Assembly: GCF_951793255.1 (NCBI RefSeq)
Contig: NZ_OX636706.1
Coordinates: 2,660,001 to 2,724,000, forward strand
DNA from: Desulfovibrio piger
Lineage (GTDB): Bacteria > Desulfobacterota > Desulfovibrionia > Desulfovibrionales > Desulfovibrionaceae
DNA length: 64,000 bases
Reading direction: 5' to 3'
The notes below the pieces were generated by a model that was given only the letters and a program-made list of their open reading frames with translations, made no database searches and was not told the origin of the DNA. Each line of letters starts with the position of its first letter. The first letter of the stretch is position 1. The translations under genes were made by a program, and so were the position numbers. This document shows positions 45,065 through 53,299 of the stretch, in pieces.

Positions 45065-45994
45065 GTGGATACGCGCAGCATCGTCGTCATCAAGACCATC
45101 CTGGAAGAAGGCAGTTTCCAGAAGGCCGCGCAGCGCCTCAACTGCTCTCAGTCCACTGTGACCTTTCAGGTGCGCCAGCTCGAGAACGAGCTTTCTGTAC
45201 GCCTTTTCGAGCGTCTTGGGAGGCGCATGGTCTTCACCCCTGCCGGCAAGAGCATCCTGCCTCATATGGAAGCTATCCTGCATTCCATGCAGGCCATCAC
45301 GGCATGCAACGACCCTGCGTCCCTGCACGGGGAGCTGCGTGTGGCTGTGGCGGAATCCCTGCTCTCCTACAAGCTCCATGCCCTGCTCGGCGATTTCGTA
45401 GAGCGGGCTCCGGCTGTAAAGCTCCAGCTGCACAGCCTCAATTGTCACGACATCAGGGAAGGCATCCTCTCCGGCCAGTATGATCTGGGGGTCTATTATG
45501 ATGTGGGCGGACATCCGCACACGCTGGAAGTACTGCCGCTCGGCCAGGCAAAAGGGATCATCGTCGCCTCCCCCCTGCTCGCTCCCGGGCTCCGGGACTT
45601 CGATACGCCCCACCAGAGGAAAGAGACCAGCTTCATCATCAACGAGCCTCGCAGCATCTACAGGGAACGTATGGAAGCCCACCTTCGAGCCAGGGACATC
45701 CTGTTCCGCAACACCATAGAGCTTTGGAGCATCGAATCCATCAAAAAGACCGTGGCTGCCAACCTGGGGGTCTCCTTCCTGCCGACGTTTGCCGTAGAGC
45801 AGGAACTGGCCGCCGGGAGCCTGGTAGAGCTGCCGGCACGCATGTCCGGCCGCCAGGTCCAGGCCATCTGCGTCTGGCACAAGAACAGAGAAAGCACGCC
45901 CGCCATGCGCCTTTTCAGGGATCTGCTGCAAGCTTCCGCCCTGTTCCCGATGTTGATTCATGGCGTAATAACCGAGGAGATAAAAGTGGGATAA
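45065..45994 (+). CDS. LysR family transcriptional regulator
   Basis: A 309-aa regulator with GTG start preceded by GGAGGGG. The N-terminal winged HTH (about 2-60) reads DTRSIVVIKTILEEGSFQKAAQRLNCSQSTVTFQVRQLENEL in form; the periplasmic-binding-like effector domain spans about 88-300. Divergent from the LysE exporter, it is its likely activator. The last ten to fifteen codons overlap a set of short repeats that may belong to the adjoining prophage end, so the C-terminus may have been altered by insertion. Confidence 0.9.
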   Translation: MDTRSIVVIKTILEEGSFQKAAQRLNCSQSTVTFQVRQLENELSVRLFERLGRRMVFTPAGKSILPHMEAILHSMQAITACNDPASLHGELRVAVAESLLSYKLHALLGDFVERAPAVKLQLHSLNCHDIREGILSGQYDLGVYYDVGGHPHTLEVLPLGQAKGIIVASPLLAPGLRDFDTPHQRKETSFIINEPRSIYRERMEAHLRARDILFRNTIELWSIESIKKTVAANLGVSFLPTFAVEQELAAGSLVELPARMSGRQVQAICVWHKNRESTPAMRLFRDLLQASALFPMLIHGVITEEIKVG

Positions 45995-46020
45995 CCAGGG
46001 ATGAGCCGGGACATACCGGG
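45968..46020. repeat. Three about 22-bp-spaced repeats at the presumed prophage left end
   Basis: ATAACCGAGG (45968), ATAACCAGGG (45991) and ATACCGGG (46013) recur at 23 and 22 bp. Mu-type transposases bind about 22-bp repeats at phage ends, so these may be left-end transposase sites. The exact terminus and the target duplication cannot be fixed without the right end. Confidence 0.35.
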
Positions 46021-46059
46021 AAGACACTTTGCAATTTTATTGCGTGGGATGAAAATAGA

Positions 46060-46084
46060 AGGGGAGGCAAAAGCCTCCCTTTTT
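46060..46084 (+). terminator. Terminator at the lysR/prophage junction
   Basis: Arms GGGAGGC (46062-46068) and GCCTCCC (46073-46079), AAAA loop, then a five-T run. It terminates plus-strand (lysR) transcription toward the phage. Confidence 0.8.
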
Positions 46085-46092
46085 CGTCTTTG

Positions 46093-46395
46093 TTAGATGG
46101 GGTTCGCGTCTGGCCGGAGAGTCTTTTCAGGCTGTCGACACATCATGGGTCTGGGTCCGTAGGGGGTGTTCTCCCACATCTGGGTAAGCCCACCGTAGGA
46201 CCGTTGGCTGTAGTCTTCTTCCATCGCTAGATACCGGTATCCTTCGACACAGATCGTCCGAAATTTGGATGAAGGTCTCCCGCCCTCGTATTCGGCATCA
46301 AGCTGTTGCATCCGCACCTCTTCGCAGCCGGAGAGCGATCCGGCCAGTACCAGCAGGGCTATCACCAGTATCCGCGTGAGGCAGTCCATACCCAT
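46093..46395 (-). CDS. Prophage small lipoprotein
   Basis: A 100-aa protein with a lipoprotein signal: hydrophobic LVIALLVLAG followed by lipobox LSGC (Cys about 24). The mature part is polar and unassigned (EGYRYLAMEEDYSQRSYGG). It starts one base after the HU-like gene stop, at the distal end of the early operon next to the phage terminus. Such terminal lipoproteins are often lysogenic-conversion or superinfection-exclusion factors; that role is inferred. Confidence 0.7.
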   Translation of the reverse strand: MGMDCLTRILVIALLVLAGSLSGCEEVRMQQLDAEYEGGRPSSKFRTICVEGYRYLAMEEDYSQRSYGGLTQMWENTPYGPRPMMCRQPEKTLRPDANPI

Positions 46396-46396
46396 G

Positions 46397-46720
46397 TTAC
46401 TCGATCCTCACGAGCAGTTTTTTCCCGGCATTGAACGTCACACCACGCTTGGGTGGAAGGGACATAGGCTCGCCTGTACGCGGGTTGCGCACCATGCGGG
46501 CGGCCCGTGCTTTTACCTTCAGGCGGCCGATGCCCGGCAGCGTCACGTCATCCCCGGCAGCCAGCCGTGCAGCGCAGGCTTCGGCCAGAGCATCCAGGAC
46601 AACTTCCACGTCCACGGCGTGGAGATCGCGGGCGTCTTCCTCGCGTGTAATGCGCAGCACATCCTTGATCAGTTCCGCCTTGGTGACCAGATGGGGACGC
46701 TGTGTCTGTTCCTGACTCAT
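46397..46720 (-). CDS. HU/IHF family DNA-binding protein, phage-encoded
   Basis: A 107-aa HU-like protein: TKAELIKDVLRI, LAAGDDVTLPGIGRLKVKARAARMVRNPRTGEPMSLPPK (in form) and VTFNAGKKLL. The beta-arm RNPRTGE is conserved. Mu transposition depends on host HU and IHF, so an HU-like protein in the phage's own early operon may make its transposition complex less host-dependent. The start overlaps the Mor-like stop. Confidence 0.9.
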   Translation of the reverse strand: MSQEQTQRPHLVTKAELIKDVLRITREEDARDLHAVDVEVVLDALAEACAARLAAGDDVTLPGIGRLKVKARAARMVRNPRTGEPMSLPPKRGVTFNAGKKLLVRIE

Positions 46721-47055
46721 TGATCTTCCTCCTGTAACAAAACCCCGGGCAAGACGCCCTGACGCAGGCGCCGCCGGGAACGTTCCGCGCGGATGACCTG
46801 ATAAAGCGTCGATTCGCTCAACTTGTACCGCGCACGCAATTCCAGAACATTGTCGCCGGTGTATTCGTCAAAAATCCTGGCATCCCGGCGAGCCTTATCC
46901 TTCGGCAAATAGATTTGCTCGCCCCCGAACTCCAGCGCAATGCGCGTGGTGACCCGGCGGGCGAGCGTGGTGGTGCCATTCGCGAGCTCTTCCTCGATGA
47001 TGGCCTCTATCTGATTCAGCAGGTCTGAGCCGCGGTTAGTGCCGGACCTCGCCAC
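46717..47055 (-). CDS. Mor-type transcription activator (middle-gene activator)
   Basis: A 112-aa protein of the Mor/C family: GGEQIYLPK followed by RDARIFDEYTGDNVLELRARY and SESTLYQVIRAERSR, the dimerisation and HTH regions. In Mu, Mor activates the middle promoter and thereby late genes. It overlaps the GemA gene by 20 bp. Confidence 0.9.
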   Translation of the reverse strand: MARSGTNRGSDLLNQIEAIIEEELANGTTTLARRVTTRIALEFGGEQIYLPKDKARRDARIFDEYTGDNVLELRARYKLSESTLYQVIRAERSRRRLRQGVLPGVLLQEEDQ

Positions 47056-47539
47056 AACCGCCTCCGATTATGGGAAGCCCGTCCAGCATGGGCGGCGCAT
47101 CCTGCTCCTTCAGGACCGACAGGCAAATCTCCCGCTTCCGGGGATCGTCGCAGCGGTCGAGCCACCGTTTCAGGGTCTCGATGACAAGCGAGAGCTGCTT
47201 TGTGCTGGCGTCTGCCAGGCCCCTCCCTGTGATACGGCGCACATAGGTGCCGAGGGCCTTCTCGGATCTGTCCCGGACGATGCCGCAATCGGCCATGGTC
47301 AGCCAGAGGGCGCGGACTTTCTTCGCCTGCGGATCATCCACAAGGCGGGCGCCCTTGTGGATGGCCTGGGGCGCGAAGCCGCGCCGCTTCAGTTCTTCCA
47401 TGACGCGCCACTGCTCGCGGGAGTTCGTGCCGCGCAGGGAGTTCTTTCCGATCGTATCGACCAGGAACATCCGGTAGGTCTCGTCATCCATGCCGAGCCG
47501 TGCCTTGGCCATGTGGATCATGCCGATCAGCTTGCTCAT
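47036..47539 (-). CDS. gemA: GemA-like regulatory protein (DUF1018)
   Basis: A 167-aa protein of the Mu gp16/GemA family: MIHMAKARLGMDDETYR near the N-terminus, then RITGRGLADASTKQLSLVIETLKR. In Mu, GemA modulates host gene expression and DNA topology. Its neighbour Mor is the same as in Mu. GGGGGA precedes the start. Confidence 0.88.
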   Translation of the reverse strand: MSKLIGMIHMAKARLGMDDETYRMFLVDTIGKNSLRGTNSREQWRVMEELKRRGFAPQAIHKGARLVDDPQAKKVRALWLTMADCGIVRDRSEKALGTYVRRITGRGLADASTKQLSLVIETLKRWLDRCDDPRKREICLSVLKEQDAPPMLDGLPIIGGGCGEVRH

Positions 47540-47548
47540 GTCGTCCCC

Positions 47549-48070
47549 CTATGTCCTGTTGCCTTCCAGCTCCGTTTCGTTGAGCTCGTAGAAAAAGCCG
47601 TCTTCCTGCACCAGCTTGCAGCCCACATCCGCCAGCGTGTTGGGGCCGAGGGTGCGCAGGGCTTCCTTGTCCACTTCTTCCTTGATGCGGATGCAGTTGG
47701 TCATGCCGCGTTCCCTGAGAACGCCCAGCACCCGTTCCCAGGTCATTTTTTTGATGGTCCGCAGGCTGGACGAGACTCTGAAACCGATGGTGCCGAAAGT
47801 CAGCTCGCGGGACTTGCGGCCCTTGAACAACTCTTCCCGCCGGGCCAGGGCGAACTGCATAAGCGCCTGTTCGCGGGCTTCGATGTCTTTTTTCAGCGGT
47901 TCGCAGCGGGCGGCGCATTCCGTTTTCAGTTTGTCCACGTCCTCCTTGAGGGCGATCTCATGCAGACTGATCTGACGCTTGCGGGCGGCTATTTCGGCCA
48001 GGATGGCGTCGGCGTCTTCCACGGTGTTCACGACAGGGATATTGAGGACAGGTTTCACACGCTTCGTCAT
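47549..48070 (-). CDS. gam: Host-nuclease inhibitor Gam family protein
   Basis: A 173-aa protein with a long N-terminal coiled coil (about 18-75) and the Gam core SRELTFGTIGFRVSSSLRTI, then KKMTWERVLGVL. Gam binds double-stranded DNA ends and blocks RecBCD during phage replication. AAGGAG precedes the start at 48070; the longer frame upstream overlaps the ATPase gene. Confidence 0.9.
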   Translation of the reverse strand: MTKRVKPVLNIPVVNTVEDADAILAEIAARKRQISLHEIALKEDVDKLKTECAARCEPLKKDIEAREQALMQFALARREELFKGRKSRELTFGTIGFRVSSSLRTIKKMTWERVLGVLRERGMTNCIRIKEEVDKEALRTLGPNTLADVGCKLVQEDGFFYELNETELEGNRT

Positions 48071-48086
48071 GGCTGTTCTCCTTATT

Positions 48087-49262
48087 CTACGGCTGTACCT
48101 GCCGCACGATATCGGCGTCGACGAGGTCAAAGCCAAGTTCCGCCGCCAGATTCATGGCGGCTATGGCAAAATTGCTGATGGCCAGCGGGTAGCCAAGATA
48201 TACTCCGGCGGAATTGAGCCCGCGTGCCACGATCAGCTGGTCATGCAACTCCTCGATCCCGTCCGGGGAAAAAACATCCTCCAGGCAGGCGCCCGCCCTT
48301 TGGAAGCGGAAGGCGAGAAAGTCCCCGGGCTGCTTGATGGGCGGCAGCTCCACCACATCGCAGCGTTGCACCACCTCGCGCACGTCGCTCTGGGTGCTGG
48401 AGAGCTTGTCCCTGAGTTCGGTCTGCCCGATGAGGATGATGGACAGCAGGCGGCGCATGCCGTCCTTGAGTTCCCAGAATCGCTTGAGGGCCTTCAAGGT
48501 GTGCATGTGCAAGTCGTGGGCTTCTTCGATGACGAGGCAGTGCCGGAAGCCCGCACGGCTGGATTCCACCAGCACCTTGTGCAGCTTGCGGGCACGCATC
48601 TCCGGGCTGGACGGCACGCCGGTGCCGGGCGAGACGGTGGAGATGATGGCCTCGGCGATGTGCGGGGCGCGCAGCGGCTTCCCGTTCTTTTCCGATTCCG
48701 CCATGCTCAGGGTGTACGGTTCCACCACGATGACGGATTCCCCGTTGAGGCGCAGACGCTCCACCAGTTCCTCGCGCAGCGTGGACTTGCCGGAGCCGGA
48801 TTCACCAACCACGGCCAGGAAATTGCCGTTGACCGCGGCATCGTGCATGGTCTCACGCACAAAGCGGCTGTCCGGGTTCAGGTAGACATCCTCCACGCCT
48901 TGCGGATCTGCGAAGGGATCGCGCAGCAATTTGAAGTGCTGGCGGGTGGACATCTTGAGGTGCTGTTTACGGATGATCATATCGTTTTCCTCTTGGCTGC
49001 TTTCGCCATTCTTTTCTTTTACGTCCGTTTCTTCGTCTCTGAGCGCCCATTCCGCATCCAGACCGTTCGCGCCCGATTCTTCCAGCAGGGAGATCAGCGC
49101 ATTCTTAAGTCCGGTCCAGTCTGTTTTGGGCGGCAGCCCCTTGCGCAACAATATATTGATGGTCGCGGGGCTCACATTGCAGGCGGCCGCCGCCTGCCGC
49201 TGACTGATTTTATGGACGGCAAACAGGTTTCTGAGCGCCGCCGGATCTGTTAATTGGCGCAT
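48087..49262 (-). CDS. MuB-type transposition ATPase
   Basis: A 391-aa protein: N-terminal HTH (about 10-45, SQRQAAAACNVSPATINILL), then a AAA ATPase with Walker A GESGSGKST (153-161), Walker B CLVIEEAHDLH and sensor LIGQTEL. As the target-selection partner of the transposase it would bind DNA, stimulate strand transfer and provide target immunity. It overlaps the transposase gene by 13 bp. Confidence 0.9.
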   Translation of the reverse strand: MRQLTDPAALRNLFAVHKISQRQAAAACNVSPATINILLRKGLPPKTDWTGLKNALISLLEESGANGLDAEWALRDEETDVKEKNGESSQEENDMIIRKQHLKMSTRQHFKLLRDPFADPQGVEDVYLNPDSRFVRETMHDAAVNGNFLAVVGESGSGKSTLREELVERLRLNGESVIVVEPYTLSMAESEKNGKPLRAPHIAEAIISTVSPGTGVPSSPEMRARKLHKVLVESSRAGFRHCLVIEEAHDLHMHTLKALKRFWELKDGMRRLLSIILIGQTELRDKLSSTQSDVREVVQRCDVVELPPIKQPGDFLAFRFQRAGACLEDVFSPDGIEELHDQLIVARGLNSAGVYLGYPLAISNFAIAAMNLAAELGFDLVDADIVRQVQP

Positions 49263-51055
49263 GCCCGTCCCCCTTCAAAGCGGATTACGGTCGCGGGACG
49301 CGGTGCAAAGCGCTCCTGAATGGCCCCGGCCAGCTCTTCCAGCGCCCCTTCCGGCACCTGCACGGGGAAGCGCTTGCGCACCAATGCCATGCAGGCAGCC
49401 GGACCAGCGCTCCATACCTCGCCGCACAGAGCCTTGAGGCGCTGCGCCGCCTGTGCGTGACTAAGCGGCATCGGCGCCGCCTGCGGTGTGTCCACGGGCA
49501 ACGCTTCGCCCTTCCGGCGCAGGTATTGCGGGGCCTCCTTCACGTCCGCCATAATGTCCAGACCGGCATACGGCACACGGTTGTGGGCCTTATGGGCCTT
49601 TTCGGCCTCTTCAAGACTGTCCGTCCCGTAGGCGCGCATCTTGATTTCCTTGAGGGCCGTTTCCGCCGGGGTATCAGGCGCACGGCGGAAGCTTTCGCCG
49701 ATGACCGGAGCTGTGATGTCACGCCCGGCAGCGTCCTTCTCGATGGGCTGGACTTCAAAGCGCAGCTCTTCGCCGCTCGGGAGCTCCTTGATGACCGTGA
49801 TGGCCGGAGCCCGGAAGGGATTGAGGCGCACCACCACGCTGTCGCCCACGCACAGGCCGTGGTAACCCAGCTCGCGCAAGTCGTATTCATGGACTCCACA
49901 AGCCCGGGTATCCACGCTGATGCGGAACTTGCCGTCGATCTTGCGGCGCACGTCCTGCCAGTGGGCGATGGCCTCCAGCACGGAGCGATCCACGGTCTTG
50001 AGCTGTCCGTCCGTGATGCCGATCCAGAGGTTGTTCCGGGGGCGTCCCGCACGCGTCAGAACGGCGTGGGCGTTGAAATGGCGTCGCCACGCATCCGCCT
50101 GTCGCTGGAGCTCTTCAATGGACGGGGTCTCCATGAAGCGCAGCCGGGACTCAAACCCCTTTTCTACCAGATTTTGCAGGCATTCTACCGTGCCCTTGGC
50201 GCGGGGATTGCCCGCTTCATGCGTCAGGGGGATGACACTAAGGTTATCGAGAAAGTCCCGCACAAGGGAGGAAAGGTTGCCGCTGCCCTTGTCCATGAGC
50301 AGCTGGACAGGGACGCCGTGCAGAGGGTCTCTTTCGCCACGATCGCTTATCGCTTCCACCAGTGTCCTGATGACCCCTTGAGCGTCTTCTCCCTTGGCCT
50401 GTTCGTAGCGCAGGTAAAACGCGTCGCTGAAGTGATCCGCGACGATGTAACGGACGACCCTCTGCCCGGCGATCTCCACCAGTTTCCCGGGCTTGTCCTT
50501 GTTATAGATTTTTTCGTCCAGAAGACGCACACCGCCGCCCTTAAGGCGGTAGAGGACGCAGACAGAGGCGTCGATCTCCCATGTGTGGTTGGGGTGCAGG
50601 CTGCGCAGCTCCGTGGCGGGGCGCGCCGCTCCCAGCTGGTCAGGATGGCAGGCGTAGCGGCGCATGGCGCGGGAAAGTGTCGAAGCGCTGGGCATGATGA
50701 CTTCTCCGGTCTCCGGGTTGACGATGCCGAGGCCGTTGGCGGCCAGACGCTCGCGGGCGGCCTTGATGGACGTGATCCGCTTGCCGGTCTGGCGCTCGCT
50801 CAAGTGGGAAAGTCCCCCGACAGCAAGTGCCAGCTCCCGGTCGACGCAGGTCTCGCCCTTGTCCGCCCGCGTTTTGCGTCCGCTGCTCCAGCCCGTATGC
50901 TTTTTGAGAAGGGCGTACACGCTCTTTTTGCTCTTTCCCAGCGTGGCGGCGGCGCGTTCCATGATGCGGCCGCGCTCACCACCAACGGCGGGAGCCGCCG
51001 CAAGTTCCTTTGCCGTTTCGTGCAGAAAATCTTGCTGTGCGGGCGTGAGAGCCAT
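49250..51055 (-). CDS. MuA-type DDE transposase
   Basis: A 601-aa transposase with an RNase H-fold rve core (about 150-330). The catalytic triad is visible as Asp162 (WEIDAS), Asp255 (LLMDKGSGN) and Glu291 (AKGTVECL), with the short 35-residue D-E spacing typical of retroviral-type integrases. The beta-barrel Mu-transpos C domain follows (about 370-450). The N-terminal part carries HTH-like DNA-binding regions. It catalyses phage integration and replicative transposition. Confidence 0.94.
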   Translation of the reverse strand: MALTPAQQDFLHETAKELAAAPAVGGERGRIMERAAATLGKSKKSVYALLKKHTGWSSGRKTRADKGETCVDRELALAVGGLSHLSERQTGKRITSIKAARERLAANGLGIVNPETGEVIMPSASTLSRAMRRYACHPDQLGAARPATELRSLHPNHTWEIDASVCVLYRLKGGGVRLLDEKIYNKDKPGKLVEIAGQRVVRYIVADHFSDAFYLRYEQAKGEDAQGVIRTLVEAISDRGERDPLHGVPVQLLMDKGSGNLSSLVRDFLDNLSVIPLTHEAGNPRAKGTVECLQNLVEKGFESRLRFMETPSIEELQRQADAWRRHFNAHAVLTRAGRPRNNLWIGITDGQLKTVDRSVLEAIAHWQDVRRKIDGKFRISVDTRACGVHEYDLRELGYHGLCVGDSVVVRLNPFRAPAITVIKELPSGEELRFEVQPIEKDAAGRDITAPVIGESFRRAPDTPAETALKEIKMRAYGTDSLEEAEKAHKAHNRVPYAGLDIMADVKEAPQYLRRKGEALPVDTPQAAPMPLSHAQAAQRLKALCGEVWSAGPAACMALVRKRFPVQVPEGALEELAGAIQERFAPRPATVIRFEGGRACAN

Positions 51056-51069
51056 AGCCGCCCCCCCCT

Positions 51070-52080
51070 TTATTCCCTGTTGTCGTTCATGTCCGTCCCG
51101 TCGTCCTGCGGCAGCTCAAGGTATGCCCGCAAATCGACGTCGATCCCCGCGCCGAGAAGGGCCTCGGCCACGGAATTGGCCAGCACACTGACGCGCTTGT
51201 GTATCCACATGCAGGTTTCGTCCGTGGACCGTTCGTCCTGCATGACCGCGGCGCAGCGGGAGGCAAGGCCCATGACGGCCACGAACACGGCCTGACACTC
51301 GCTGTCCACATCGGCGCGTGCCTGCGCATTGGCCTCATTGCGTGCCGTGACCCTGTCGTCAGGGCTCATGCTGGTCAGCCGGGCCACCTGTTCTTCCAGG
51401 GCGTCCAGCTTTTCGCTTTTTTCCTTGCTGACCTTTTCCTTGGCCTGCATGTCGGCTTCCAGTTCTTTTCTGTCCGCCTTGGCCTTGGCCAGCTCCAGCC
51501 GAAGGTCGGCCAGCTTTTCCTTGACCTCTTCCGGGCCTTCGGCGGCGGCCACGTCATCCAGTATGGCCTGCCGCTCTTCCGGCGGCAGGGCCGCGATGCC
51601 GTTACGCAACAGGCGAAGATCCCGGTAGCCAAGGCCGAGCTTCTCCTGCATCTCCATAAAGTCCCCGCCGAACGCGGCGAGGCTCTGCAAATCTTCGTTG
51701 ATCTTCGTCTTGCTGTACCCATGGGCTGTGCAGAACTCCTCCCAGGTAGTGACGGTCACGGTCTCGCCGCTGGCCCTGTCGGTGACGCGGGCGCCCTTGT
51801 AAGCCTTGCTGTCGCGGATCTGGGCGAACAGCTTGAGCATGGCCACGCGGTTGGCCGTCTCGTTGTACTGAAAGGCGGTGATCATGCCCGCCGCCTCGGC
51901 AACGCGCAGGCTTTGCGCAAGCTGCGCCTTGGGCATCACGGCGGTATCCTGCCGCAATTCGTCCACATAGGCGCGGGTGGTCTGGTCACTCACGATGTCC
52001 GGCGTCGCGGGAGCCGGGCCGTCAAGAGGACGGCGGCCACGGGCAGGGGCGGCGATGACGGGGGTATCCATATCTTTCAT
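51070..52080 (-). CDS. Phage early coiled-coil protein of unknown function
   Basis: A 336-aa protein. The N-terminal region (about 30-160) is alpha-helical, with TTWEEFCTAHGYSKTKINEDL resembling a short HTH. A strong coiled coil (about 185-245) rich in K/E/L/A follows. No family was firmly recognised. It sits directly upstream of the transposase, separated by 14 bp, so a role in transposition or DNA binding is plausible. ATG at 52080 preferred over the TTG one codon before. Confidence 0.75.
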   Translation of the reverse strand: MKDMDTPVIAAPARGRRPLDGPAPATPDIVSDQTTRAYVDELRQDTAVMPKAQLAQSLRVAEAAGMITAFQYNETANRVAMLKLFAQIRDSKAYKGARVTDRASGETVTVTTWEEFCTAHGYSKTKINEDLQSLAAFGGDFMEMQEKLGLGYRDLRLLRNGIAALPPEERQAILDDVAAAEGPEEVKEKLADLRLELAKAKADRKELEADMQAKEKVSKEKSEKLDALEEQVARLTSMSPDDRVTARNEANAQARADVDSECQAVFVAVMGLASRCAAVMQDERSTDETCMWIHKRVSVLANSVAEALLGAGIDVDLRAYLELPQDDGTDMNDNRE

Positions 52081-52107
52081 CAAGAATTCCTTTGTGGTTT
52101 GAGACCT

Positions 52108-52190
52108 CCCCCTTCAGGGGGAAAAGGGAAGTTGACAAGACGGCGAAGCCGATGAAATCCTTTTCCGTAACTCCTCCCTTCAGGGAGGGG
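52108..52190 (-). repeat. Nested inverted-repeat structure in the early operon
   Basis: Two hairpins, CCCCC-TTCA-GGGGG (52108-52121) and an 8-bp CTCCTCCC-TTCA-GGGAGGGG (52171-52190), flank a third structure: GGAAAAGG (52120-52127) pairs with CCTTTTCC (52159-52166) around CGGC-GAA-GCCG (52141-52151). It occupies the only sizeable gap of the early operon and could act on RNA (attenuator, processing site) or DNA. Confidence 0.55.
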
Positions 52191-52259
52191 GCGATCCGCA
52201 CGGCCCCTATCCGTCGGTCGCGGAGTCAGTCGGCGGATGGGGCGACTGTGGATTGAAAC

Positions 52260-52574
52260 CTAAAGATACTGTCTGGCCTTGGCCTGCACGCGGGCCGCGA
52301 ACTGGTCACGCTGACGGGAAAGGTCGTCCATATACAGGGTGTACACTTGCATGAGGGCCGCCGGTTTCTCCGTGATGGCCCAGCGGTTCGTCTCCAGCCG
52401 TCGCACCCAGCCGGTACTTTCCAGCATGGCAAGATCCCGGCAAATGGTGCTGGGGCTGCATCCGAGGGCATCGGCGATCTCCTTGTTGGAGAGGCCGTCC
52501 AGCACCCGCTGGAAAAGCAGCTCCACGATCTTCAGGACACGGACGGGGGCCGCGTCGGTCGTCGGATGTCTCAT
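52260..52574 (-). CDS. Winged-HTH DNA-binding protein, phage
   Basis: A 104-aa protein with a winged HTH (about 12-65): LKIVELLFQRVLDG, then SNKEIADALGCSPSTICRDLAMLESTGWV, similar in form to IclR-type N-terminal domains. GAGG lies eight bases before the ATG, and the ATG overlaps the previous stop. Likely an early phage regulator. Confidence 0.8.
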   Translation of the reverse strand: MRHPTTDAAPVRVLKIVELLFQRVLDGLSNKEIADALGCSPSTICRDLAMLESTGWVRRLETNRWAITEKPAALMQVYTLYMDDLSRQRDQFAARVQAKARQYL

Positions 52575-53296
52575 ATCCACCACCTCGGCTGCGCTGCCAG
52601 CTCAAACGGCTGGGGCGCGTCATCGCTTGCCGCCATGCGCACCTGGTTGAGCGGGATGCCCAGCTTGCGGGCATGGGCTATGGCGTCAGCCACGCCCTCG
52701 CTTTCACGCATCCCGTCAAGCAGCAGCACGACGAGGGCATCGCATGTTTCCAGCATCCGCAAAGAGGCCTCTTTCCAGAAGGGGTAATCCGTAGGCAGGC
52801 CGCGATCCGCCGAACAGGCGGCGTGCCGCATGGCCACCGGGCACATGACCCGCCAGCCGGAACGGGCGAACCACGCCGCGCACTGGCTGGCGATATCCGC
52901 ACGGGCTGCCCGCTTGGGGGCCTCGGGATGATGGTAGGAGGTGACGACGCACAGAACGGCGGGGTGGTCATCCAGCGCCCAGGTGGCGTCGGCAAGGCCC
53001 ACGTTTTCCACAAACCAGAGCTTGCCTTCGTCAAGCCAGCTTTCCGGCACGCGGCGCCCATGGGCGTGGCCGCAGGCGGGGCAGTGCCAGCTCAAGGTCA
53101 GCTCAAACGCGGTGCTCTGATAATTGTCCCGCCGGGTGATCTCGCACACGGCCATGTCCGGGACGGCATGCGGGGGCTCAGGGTTGTAATGCGGGACGCT
53201 TGCCGCCTGCACAAGGCGGCCGGGCCAGTCCTTCTTGAACCGGGGCGGTTCCACCTTGCGCCATTCAATGAGGGAATCAGGGTTGCACAGGCGCAT
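52571..53296 (-). CDS. DUF1937-type (nucleoside 2-deoxyribosyltransferase-like) protein with zinc-ribbon-like N-terminus
   Basis: A 241-aa protein. Residues about 60-90 have LSWHCPACGHAHG, a partial zinc-ribbon-like CxxC. Residues about 110-225 resemble DUF1937, a nucleoside deoxyribosyltransferase relative: VVTSYHHPE, RSGWRVMCPVAMRH, DYPFWKEASLRMLETCDALVVLLLDG and MRESEGVADAI, with acidic residues placed as in that fold. A nucleotide-scavenging or base-exchange role is possible but untested. Confidence 0.65.
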   Translation of the reverse strand: MRLCNPDSLIEWRKVEPPRFKKDWPGRLVQAASVPHYNPEPPHAVPDMAVCEITRRDNYQSTAFELTLSWHCPACGHAHGRRVPESWLDEGKLWFVENVGLADATWALDDHPAVLCVVTSYHHPEAPKRAARADIASQCAAWFARSGWRVMCPVAMRHAACSADRGLPTDYPFWKEASLRMLETCDALVVLLLDGMRESEGVADAIAHARKLGIPLNQVRMAASDDAPQPFELAAQPRWWI

Positions 53297-53299
53297 GGT

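Noticed and set aside
45951-45960. TGTTGATTCA similarity to the start of the phage Mu left end
   Set aside because: Eight matching bases are too few to define the terminus, and they lie within lysR coding sequence; only the periodic repeats were kept as a tentative signal.
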